From Solidesulfovibrio magneticus RS-1 (GTDB lineage Bacteria; Desulfobacterota; Desulfovibrionia; Desulfovibrionales; Desulfovibrionaceae), in NCBI RefSeq assembly GCF_000010665.1, contig NC_012796.1, forward strand, positions 1 through 64,000: 64,000 bases of DNA. Direction: 5' to 3'. Position numbers and translations under genes: made by a program. Positions 57,458-64,000 of this stretch are shown piece after piece. How positions within the stretch are numbered: the stretch's first letter is position 1; each line of letters starts with the position of its first letter. The notes beneath the pieces are model-generated. The model did no database searches. It saw nothing but the letters and a program-made list of their open reading frames with translations, and had not been told where the DNA came from.

Positions 57458-58495
57458 TTAGGCCGCCGGCTCCTCGTGGCTCAGGCAGTGGATGGTCCCC
57501 AGGCCCCAAACGAGGTCCACGGCGGATATGCCCACCACTTCCCGGCCCGGGAATAGCTCGGCCAGGATGCCTAGCGCCAGCCGGTCGCGTGCGTCGTTGA
57601 AGGTCGGGACCAGCACCACGCGGTCGGCAATGAGGAAATTGGCGTAGCTGGCCGGCAACCGCTGGCCCCTAAAAACCACCGGCCGGGGCATGGGCAGATC
57701 GACCACCGTCAGCGCCCCGCCGTCGGCCAGTCGCAGCCCCTGCAGCCGCTCCCGGTTCTCACTCAACGCCGCGTAGTTGTCGTCGGACGGGTCGTCCTCG
57801 CGGCACAAGACCACCGTATCCGGCGAAACAAACCGGCACAGGTCATCCACATGGCCGTGGGTGTCGTCCCCGGCAATGCCCTGGCCGAGCCAGATGACGT
57901 TTTTCGCGCCCAGATACTCCCGGAACACGGCCTCGTAATCGGCCCGGCCAAAGCCCGGATTGCGCACCTGCACCGCCGGATCAAGCAGGCACTCCTCGGT
58001 GGTCAGCACGTCGCCCCGGCCGTTGCCGTCCATGCCGCCGCCCTCCAGCACCACCCGGCGACCGCCGTGCACGGCCGGGATCACCGTCATCCCCAACTCC
58101 CGGCACACCGACGGCCCGACCTGATCGTCCAACAGATGGTCCGGATACTTGGCCCAGCCCGTGAAACCGAAGTCCACGGCCGCGATCCCGCCGCCCCGAC
58201 GCACGAAAAACGGCATGAAATCCCGGGTCCAGCCCCGGTCCATGGGCCGCTCGAACCACTCGATCAAGGCCAAATCCGCGCCCACGGCCGAAAGCACCCG
58301 TCCGGCCGCCACGCGCTGTTTGGCGTCGCGCACGAGCAATCGCACCCGCTCGCCAGCTCCGGTCAGCTTGCGGATCATCTCGCCATACACCCAGGCAATG
58401 GGCGAAAACTTGCCCGGCCAGTCGGACGCGTTGCCCGGCCAGGCCAGCCACACCGCCCGATGCGCCTCGAACTCGGCCGGCCACATGGTCGTCAT
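57458..58495 (-). CDS. aguA: agmatine deiminase
   Basis: 345 residues of the guanidino-modifying superfamily. It turns agmatine into N-carbamoylputrescine and ammonia, leading to putrescine. Marks are MDRGWTRDFMPFF, VVLEGGGMDGNGRGDVLTTEECLL, DDTHGHVDDLCRFV (catalytic His and Asp) and the C-terminal WGLGTIHCLSHEEPAA with the catalytic Cys. No carbamoylputrescine amidase is adjacent. Monocistronic, with its own terminator; upstream sits a class C hairpin. Confidence 0.92.
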   Translation of the reverse strand: MTTMWPAEFEAHRAVWLAWPGNASDWPGKFSPIAWVYGEMIRKLTGAGERVRLLVRDAKQRVAAGRVLSAVGADLALIEWFERPMDRGWTRDFMPFFVRRGGGIAAVDFGFTGWAKYPDHLLDDQVGPSVCRELGMTVIPAVHGGRRVVLEGGGMDGNGRGDVLTTEECLLDPAVQVRNPGFGRADYEAVFREYLGAKNVIWLGQGIAGDDTHGHVDDLCRFVSPDTVVLCREDDPSDDNYAALSENRERLQGLRLADGGALTVVDLPMPRPVVFRGQRLPASYANFLIADRVVLVPTFNDARDRLALGILAELFPGREVVGISAVDLVWGLGTIHCLSHEEPAA

Positions 58496-58519
58496 GGTTG
58501 GTTGCTCCTTCGGAGATGC

Positions 58520-58600
58520 TGGGGGAGGAAACCCCTTTTTGAAAAAAGGGGTTTCCTTCCCCAGACCCCCTCCTTCCCCAAAAACTTTTCAATGGGGGGA
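58520..58600 (+). repeat. class C hairpin repeat upstream of aguA
   Basis: The same two-part unit as at 43222: a long stem with arms GGGGAGGAAACCCCTTTTT and AAAAAGGGGTTTCCTTCCCC, then CCTTCCCCAAAAACTTTTCAATGGGGGG. It lies upstream of aguA (minus), so it is not a gene-end terminator here but may be a 5' leader element. Confidence 0.75.
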
Positions 58601-58718
58601 GAATAAAGGGATTAAAAGGGGAAGGGCTACGCGCCCCTTAAACTTGCGATAGAGAGACTTGCAATACACATCGCCAGCCGCCGACGTCGATCCCGGCCCC
58701 TACCCTTTTCCCGTTGCA

Positions 58719-58790
58719 GGGGTCCGGGGGGATCATCCCCCCGGCGGAGAGGTCCAGGAGAGGCAGCGCCTCTCCTGGCCGCCGGAGGCA
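58719..58790 (+). repeat. compound class A repeat
   Basis: GGGGTCC, a palindrome of CCGGGGGGAT/ATCCCCCCGG, then GGTCC and a second palindrome (CCAGGAGAGGC/GCCTCTCCTGG), and finally the class A tail CCGCCGGAGGCA. It has two palindromes and one tail, so it is a tandem or chimeric form. The MFS gene ends 20 bases further. Confidence 0.75.
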
Positions 58791-58810
58791 CGCATTTCAC
58801 TCACACGGCG

Positions 58811-60007
58811 CTAGGCCGTTTTGGCGGGGGTGCGGATGAGCTGGGTGAAGACCAGCGACACCACGCCCAGCCCCACGCCGATGAAAAAGGGAATCTTGTA
58901 GTCCACCATCCACAGGATGCCGCCCAGGACCGGCACCACCACGGCGGCGATGTGGTTGATGGTGAACCCCATGGCCATGCCCGAGGCCATGTCCTCGGGG
59001 GCGGCGATCTTCTGGTAGTAGGTGCGCACGCCCACGTTGAAATTAAACAGCAGATAGTCCAGCACGAACATCGTGCCGGCGATGATGTGGGAATTGGTGT
59101 AGGCGTAGACGAGGAAGACCACGATCATGCCGGCGTATTCGATGGACAGCAGCTGGCGTTCGCCGAACCGGTTGATGGCCCGTCCGATCATGGGATTTAA
59201 GAAGTAGTTGATGGCGTTGTTGATGACAAACAGGATGGTGATGGACTGGATGGAATAGTCGAATTTCTTGACCAGCAGATAGACGGCGAAGACGATGAAG
59301 ATCTGGCGGCGCGAGCCTTCCAGAAAGGTGAGCAGATAATAGAGCCAGTACTTGCGCCGCAGATACATCTTCTTTTTCTGGGGCGCGACGTCGGTCTCGC
59401 AGGGTTTCTTGCAAAGCCCCCACACCCCGACCATGGCCACCAGCGCGCCGACCACGGCGAACATGCCCTTGTAGCCCATGGCGTCGGCCATGAAATAGAT
59501 GAGGATGCCCACGCCGATGTTGGCCAATGCGCCCACGGCCCGGATGCGCGAGAGCACCACCGGGGCCTCGAAGGTGTTGAAATGCTGCAGTGTGAGCGAT
59601 TGGTTGAGCGGCTCATAGTAGTGAAAGCCCGTGGACATGATGAGCGTGGTGGCGGTCAGGCCCCAAAAGCTCGGGAAGTAGCCGGTGGCGGCCAGTCCCA
59701 CGCCCAGGACCAGGATGGACAGGGAGGCGGCGCGCTGTTCGCTTAAAACCAGCAGCACGTAGATGACGAGCATGGAGAGAAAGCCCGGCACCTCGCGGAT
59801 GGACTGGACAAAGCCCACGGCGTCGGCCCCGAGGTGGGCGGACTCCACGGCGAAGTTGTTGATGAGCGTCTGCCAGGCCTGGATGCCGGCCGTGGAGGCG
59901 ATGGTGGAGACGAGTAGGAACAGCAGGATGTCGTGGCGGCCCGATTCGCGCAGGGCGGACCGGGTCAGGCCGTATTCCGGCCGGGCCGGATCGAGGTGTG
60001 CTTTCAC
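58811..60007 (-). CDS. MFS-family membrane transporter
   Basis: 398 residues with about 12 membrane helices (for instance ILLFLLVSTIASTAGIQAW, FLSMLVIYVLLVLSEQ, GVGLGVVSLVFTQLI). The usual MFS loop 2-3 motif is only partly kept. Start is GTG 60007, overlapping the asnB stop as GTGA, so it is translationally coupled to asnB. It is likely an exporter of the product made by the glycosyltransferase-asnB operon. The substrate is unknown. Confidence 0.75.
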   Translation of the reverse strand: MKAHLDPARPEYGLTRSALRESGRHDILLFLLVSTIASTAGIQAWQTLINNFAVESAHLGADAVGFVQSIREVPGFLSMLVIYVLLVLSEQRAASLSILVLGVGLAATGYFPSFWGLTATTLIMSTGFHYYEPLNQSLTLQHFNTFEAPVVLSRIRAVGALANIGVGILIYFMADAMGYKGMFAVVGALVAMVGVWGLCKKPCETDVAPQKKKMYLRRKYWLYYLLTFLEGSRRQIFIVFAVYLLVKKFDYSIQSITILFVINNAINYFLNPMIGRAINRFGERQLLSIEYAGMIVVFLVYAYTNSHIIAGTMFVLDYLLFNFNVGVRTYYQKIAAPEDMASGMAMGFTINHIAAVVVPVLGGILWMVDYKIPFFIGVGLGVVSLVFTQLIRTPAKTA

Positions 60008-61914
60008 GGGATGATGGTGGGCTTGTGCTTGGCAAGCCAGAGTTGCAGGACCAGCAGCGTCCAGAGCTTTTTGCGGTGGTCGGCGGCCTTGGTGGCGTGC
60101 TCGGTGACGAGCCGGCCGACTTCGGCCGGATTGAAGATGCCCTGGTCGCGCAGATGGCGTTGGCCGAGCAGTTCGTCCACCTGCGGGCGCAGCTGGCCGC
60201 GCAGCCAGTCGGCCACGGGGATGAGAAAGCCCCGCTTGCCCCGGCCCAGGATGTCCTTGGGGAGCAGATCGGCCACGGCCTTCTTGAGCAGGTATTTGCG
60301 CTTGGCTCCGCGCAGCTTGTAGCGCGAGGGCAGCCGGCAGACGAATTCGGCCAGGTCGCGGTCCAGGAAGGGGGCCCGGGCTTCCAGGGAGTGCATCATG
60401 GAGCAGCGGTCCACTTTCACCAGGATATAGTCGAGCATGTACTGCCGGGCAAAGACGTAGCCCACCCGGGCCAGGGGATCGTCGGCCGGGAAGCCCTCGA
60501 AAAGTTCCCTGGTGGGGGCGAAAAGCCGCTCGGGAGCAAGCATCCCGGGCCTGGCCTCGCGCCAGAGATGGGCCTGGGACTCGGCCGAAAACGCCGACAG
60601 CCAGGTCTGCACCCGCAGCCACTGGGGCGCGGTGGCTCCGGCCAGGAAGGTGTCGGCCACAAAGCGCGGATTGATGTAGCCCGACGAGTGGGGCAGCATT
60701 TTGGCCAGGGGCTCGATCAGGCGCTTGCGCACAAAGGGCGGCAAGCGGTCGTAGCCGGCGGCCAGATGGAAGGCCGGGAAGTATTCGTAGCCGTAGAACA
60801 GCTCGTCCGGGCCGTCGCCGCCCAGGGCCACGGTGACGTTTTCCCGGGTGACCTGGGACAGCAGATAGGTCGGCACGATGGACGGGTCGGCCATGGGTTC
60901 GTCGAAGCGCGAGACGATCTCGGGCAAGAGCGACCCGCAGGCGTCGGCCGAGAGGATGCGCTCGTGGTGGTCGGTGGCGAAGCGGCCGGCCACCATGCGG
61001 GCGTAGCGCGACTCGTCGTAGGAGGCTTCGCTGAAGCCGATGCTGAACGTCTTGACCCGGCTGACCATGCCGGCGGTCAAGGCGGCCACGGCCGAGGAAT
61101 CGACGCCGCCCGAGAGAAAGACGCCAAGCGGCACGTCGGCCACCAGCCGGCGCTTGACGGACTGGGCCAAAAGCAGGCGCAGCTTTTCGCACAGCTCCTC
61201 TTCGGATTCCTTGGGTTCGGGGCCGGGCAGGGGCATGTCCCAGTAGGGGGCGGTGGTCAGCTGCCCGTCGCGCCACAGCAGATAATGCCCCGGCCGCAGC
61301 TTGAAGACGTCCTTGTAGATCGTCTCCGGGGTGGGGATGTATTCGTAGGCGGCAAAGCGCATGAGTGCGCCGATGGGCGTTTCCAGGCGCAAAAAGGGGA
61401 GTTTCTCCAGGGCGGTCAGCTCGGAGGCGAAGGCGAAGACGCCGTTTTGGATGGTGTAGGCGAGCGGTTTTTTGCCGAAGCGGTCCCGGGCGGCGAACAG
61501 GGTGCGGCTGTCGCGGTCCCACAGGGCAAAAGCGAACATGCCTTCCAGGGCGTCCAGGCCGGCCGGGCCGTCCAGGAGCCAGGCGGCCAGGATGACCTCG
61601 GTGTCGGAATTGGTGCGGAAGCGAAAGCCGCGCGCGGCGAAGCGGGCCTTGAGCTCGCGGTAGTTGTAGATCTCGCCGTTAAACGTGACCACGGCCCGGC
61701 CCTCGGCGTCTTCCATGGGCTGGGAGCCGGCGGCCAGATCGATGATGGACAGCCGGCGATGCCCCAGGGCGGCCGGGCCGTCGATGAGAAGCCCCTCGCC
61801 GTCCGGGCCGCGATGGGCCATGGCCCCGGTCATGGCGGACAACAGCGCCCGACGCTCCTCGGCCGGTGGCGGGGTCTGTCCCGCCGGCCAGACGAAACCG
61901 GCGATGCCGCACAT
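60004..61914 (-). CDS. asparagine synthetase-like glutamine amidotransferase
   Basis: 636 residues. An N-terminal glutaminase domain starts MCGIAGF, with catalytic Cys2 after Met removal, followed by AHRGPDGEG and FNGEIYNYRELKARF. The synthetase domain has PPi-loop LGVFLSGGVDSSAVAAL (near residue 245), then FSIGFSEASYDESRYA. The protein is longer than plain AsnB (~550), as seen in exopolysaccharide-linked amidotransferases. Between a glycosyltransferase and an MFS gene it may amidate a sugar acid or peptide. asnB itself cannot be excluded. Confidence 0.85.
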   Translation of the reverse strand: MCGIAGFVWPAGQTPPPAEERRALLSAMTGAMAHRGPDGEGLLIDGPAALGHRRLSIIDLAAGSQPMEDAEGRAVVTFNGEIYNYRELKARFAARGFRFRTNSDTEVILAAWLLDGPAGLDALEGMFAFALWDRDSRTLFAARDRFGKKPLAYTIQNGVFAFASELTALEKLPFLRLETPIGALMRFAAYEYIPTPETIYKDVFKLRPGHYLLWRDGQLTTAPYWDMPLPGPEPKESEEELCEKLRLLLAQSVKRRLVADVPLGVFLSGGVDSSAVAALTAGMVSRVKTFSIGFSEASYDESRYARMVAGRFATDHHERILSADACGSLLPEIVSRFDEPMADPSIVPTYLLSQVTRENVTVALGGDGPDELFYGYEYFPAFHLAAGYDRLPPFVRKRLIEPLAKMLPHSSGYINPRFVADTFLAGATAPQWLRVQTWLSAFSAESQAHLWREARPGMLAPERLFAPTRELFEGFPADDPLARVGYVFARQYMLDYILVKVDRCSMMHSLEARAPFLDRDLAEFVCRLPSRYKLRGAKRKYLLKKAVADLLPKDILGRGKRGFLIPVADWLRGQLRPQVDELLGQRHLRDQGIFNPAEVGRLVTEHATKAADHRKKLWTLLVLQLWLAKHKPTIIP

Positions 61915-63150
61915 CTAAAAGCGCCTCCGGGGGAGGCTCCCGAAAAAGTCGAGGATGGCGCGGGTGTTGGTCTCGGGGTCGAACATGGCGGCCACGCGTT
62001 TCTTGCCCTCCTCGGCCATGGCGAGGGCGGACTCCCGATCGGCGGCCAGAGCCATGACGGCGTCGGCGATGGCTTCCGGATCGCGCTGGGCCACCAGCCG
62101 GCCGGTGACGCCGTCTTCCACCACCTCGGGGATGCCGCAGACGTCGGTGGCCACCACGGGGATGCGGTGGGCCAGGGCTTCCATGATGACGTTGGGGATG
62201 CCGTCGCGGTCGCCGGACGGGTGGACCACGCTTGGCATGATGAAAATGTCTGTTGCGGCGTAGAGTTCGCTCATGCGGTCGTGGCTGACGAACCCGGGCA
62301 GAAACACCCGGGCGCGCAGGCCGTGGATGCGGATGCGCCGGCGGATAAGCGCCGTGGGCAGGGGCAGGCCGGCCCCGACCAGGGTGAGCTGGAAGGGGAA
62401 CCCCCGCCGGGCCAGCAGGGCGCAGGCGTCGATGAGGACGTCAAAGCCCTTGGTGCGGCAAAAGCGGCCCACGGCCAGGAGCCGGTAGGGCGGCTCCAGG
62501 TGCACAGGCGAGACGTCGCGGCCGGTGAGCGTCAGGCTGTTGTAGATCTGGCGGATCTTGGCGGCGGCGTCCGGGGCCGTGGCGTGCAAGTGGGCGATGT
62601 TGGCCTTGTTGTTGGTGTGGATGGCGGCGGCGGCGCGCATTTTCTCGGCCAGGGCCCCGTCGGGCGGATAGATGTCGCCGGCCCGGGCGGAAAAGGAAAA
62701 GGGGATGCCGGACAGGCGCGAGGCCACCCAGGCGGCCGTGGCCGGGCCGTTGGCCCAGCCGGCGTGGATGTGCTCGATGCCGTCGGCCAGGAATTTGCGG
62801 GCCAGGGAAAAGCCGGCGCACATGGCGAAGACGTTCTCGCCGGCCACCTCCAGGCAGCTCCAGCGCCGCCAGGGGATGGTGGCCAGAATGGCGGCGGTTT
62901 CGATGGGTCGCCTAACGGCCCACCAAGCCATGTCGGCCAGGATACGCGGGATGGACCGGGCGCCCAGACGGGCGACCGTCGGGGCCACGGCGGCCATCTG
63001 GGGCGACAAGTGCTTACGGGCCTCGCCGTACAGGGCGTGGACGCAAAAGGGCATGCCGGCCGCCTTGGCGTTTTCCACCTCCCGGAAAATGAAGGTTTCC
63101 GAGGGCAGGGGATACCAAAGCAGGATATAGGCGGTCTTGGGAAGGCTCAA
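61915..63150 (-). CDS. GT4-family glycosyltransferase
   Basis: 411 residues from TTG 63150, my best guess, giving LSLPKTAYILLWYPLPSETF. The conserved N-terminal GT4 fold follows, then IHAGWANGPATAAWVASRL, and the C-terminal donor-binding EX7E region DGIPNVIMEALAHRIPVVATDVCGIPEVVEDG. Its stop touches the asnB ATG, so it is the first gene of a three-gene operon. Start choice is uncertain since no clear ATG with a ribosome site precedes the family core. Function is inferred as surface polysaccharide synthesis. Confidence 0.8.
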   Translation of the reverse strand: MSLPKTAYILLWYPLPSETFIFREVENAKAAGMPFCVHALYGEARKHLSPQMAAVAPTVARLGARSIPRILADMAWWAVRRPIETAAILATIPWRRWSCLEVAGENVFAMCAGFSLARKFLADGIEHIHAGWANGPATAAWVASRLSGIPFSFSARAGDIYPPDGALAEKMRAAAAIHTNNKANIAHLHATAPDAAAKIRQIYNSLTLTGRDVSPVHLEPPYRLLAVGRFCRTKGFDVLIDACALLARRGFPFQLTLVGAGLPLPTALIRRRIRIHGLRARVFLPGFVSHDRMSELYAATDIFIMPSVVHPSGDRDGIPNVIMEALAHRIPVVATDVCGIPEVVEDGVTGRLVAQRDPEAIADAVMALAADRESALAMAEEGKKRVAAMFDPETNTRAILDFFGSLPRRRF

Positions 63151-63374
63151 ATGTTTGCTCGCCGGATGATCGCTTGGCGTTGGGTGACGCAGGCGACTTG
63201 TAGTCCAGGCGGGCGTGCCTGTAAAGGCGCGCTCCCGCGCCGGCAAAAGCTTGCGCCCGCTGTCCCGAACGGCTAAGGGACTACATGGGGCCTGCCGCAA
63301 CCGGCGGCCTTGGGGATCGGGCGGCGGCAAAAAACACGAAGGCCTTGCGGGGCTGACGGCAGGCGAGGACGGCC

Positions 63375-64000
63375 ATGGCGCAGACCAATATTTTGCTCGA
63401 GGCGGGGACCAACGAACTCGAAATCATCGAGTTCTACATCGACGAGGCCACCGAACCCGGGGCCAAGCCGTACCGGGCTTATTACGGCGTCAACGTGGCC
63501 AAGGTGCTGGAGATCATCCGGCTGCCCAAGGTGACGGGGATGCCGCAAACGCCGCACCCGTGCGTCATTGGCACCTTTAATCTGCGCTCCCGGGTCATTC
63601 CGCTCATTGACCTGTCCATGTGGCTGGGCAAGCCCATGGCTCGTGATGAGAACACCAAGGTCATCGTCTCGGAATTCAACAAGGTCATTAACGCCTTCAT
63701 GGTTTCGGGCGTCACCCGCATCCATCGCCTGAGCTGGTCCGAGGTGGAGCCGCCGTCGGGCTACGTGGCCCAGTTCGCGGCCAACAATTTCACCGGCGTG
63801 GTGAAGTTCCCGGACCACATCGTGCTCATCCTCGACATGGAGCAGATCATCTGGGACTTAAACCCCGCCCTGGCCATGAAGACGGATCGCCAGCGCGCAG
63901 AGGCGGCTATCCCCGAACCCGAGCGTTCGGCTTACAAGACGTTGGTGGTGGACGACTCCAACTCCATCCGCCGGCTCATCGCCACCTATCTGGAGAAGGA
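63375..64000 (+). CDS. cheV: chemotaxis protein CheV (partial, runs past window end)
   Basis: 208 codons are visible, then the window stops. The CheW-like domain has TNILLEAGTNELEIIEFYID near the start, AYYGVNVAKVLEIIRLP, NLRSRVIPLIDLSMWLGKP and NFTGVVKFPDHIVLILDMEQI. The receiver domain begins LVVDDSNSIRRLIATYLEK. CheV couples chemoreceptors to CheA and is phosphorylated for adaptation. ATG 63375 is chosen at the start of the conserved domain; the upstream ribosome site is weak. Divergent from the glycosyltransferase operon. Confidence 0.93.
   Translation, partial: MAQTNILLEAGTNELEIIEFYIDEATEPGAKPYRAYYGVNVAKVLEIIRLPKVTGMPQTPHPCVIGTFNLRSRVIPLIDLSMWLGKPMARDENTKVIVSEFNKVINAFMVSGVTRIHRLSWSEVEPPSGYVAQFAANNFTGVVKFPDHIVLILDMEQIIWDLNPALAMKTDRQRAEAAIPEPERSAYKTLVVDDSNSIRRLIATYLEK

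Noticed and set aside
59998-63276. Very long open frame on the + strand antisense to the asnB and glycosyltransferase genes
   Set aside because: It is the antisense shadow of two well-supported minus-strand genes. Its translation is Gly/Gln/His-rich with no domain, as expected from GC-rich third positions.

Overview
The window looks like the replication-origin end of a chromosome from a high-GC sulfate-reducing bacterium of the Desulfovibrionaceae (Solidesulfovibrio/Desulfovibrio type). This is inferred from dnaA-dnaN-gyrB-gyrA at the left edge, a parS-parA-parB locus within 18 kb, strong GC bias at third codon positions, and the mix of DUF116, CheV, Mla and sigma-54 genes. No rRNA, tRNA or CRISPR array was found. 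I recognised the genes by eye from motifs and did no database search.

Layout. 1-7.9 kb: replication and topology genes. 7.9-15 kb: a TPR lipoprotein, a PilZ protein, coaBC, an NfeD-type protease with its slipin partner, and a UDP-sugar epimerase. 15-18 kb: a perfect parS site in front of parA, with parB separated from parA by an opposing zinc-ribbon gene. 17.8-22.5 kb: hldE kinase followed by mlaB-mlaE-mlaF-mlaD and an auxiliary lipoprotein, an outer-membrane lipid transport operon. 22.5-28 kb: a TetR repressor divergent from a double flavodoxin-fold protein, a glycosyltransferase, ilvD and a methyltransferase. 28-35.4 kb: hisS, aspS, def, fmt, a DUF116 protein and rsmB, a translation cluster. 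35.5-43 kb: an Old Yellow Enzyme homologue, a chemoreceptor, an SMR exporter, then an envelope operon (AMIN protein, SGNH-like protein, EipA/DUF1134). 43-50 kb: aspA, a sigma-54 activator facing a sigma-54 promoter and a small IscU-like protein, and glycogen phosphorylase. 50-64 kb: a diguanylate cyclase, a small ferredoxin, an IS110-family element, two response regulators, cysQ, agmatine deiminase, a glycosyltransferase-asnB-MFS operon, and the start of cheV.

Two things go beyond housekeeping. First, the gaps between genes carry a family of GC-rich palindromic repeats (at least eleven copies, with a modular tail) and a second hairpin family (three copies). Second, one copy of the first family is split by an IS110-family element. 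The 175 bp between the element's end and its transposase reads as an IS621-type bridge RNA. Its donor loop matches the element's own end junction over 11 contiguous bases, and its target loop matches the two sides of the palindromic repeat. The element therefore appears to be an RNA-guided transposon addressed to this host's intergenic repeats. Its transposase is cut by a single in-frame amber codon.

A second notable locus is the sigma-54 module at 45-47 kb: an activator with a PAS domain, a palindromic candidate activator site, a textbook -24/-12 promoter, and a lone IscU-like scaffold gene ending in a strong terminator.
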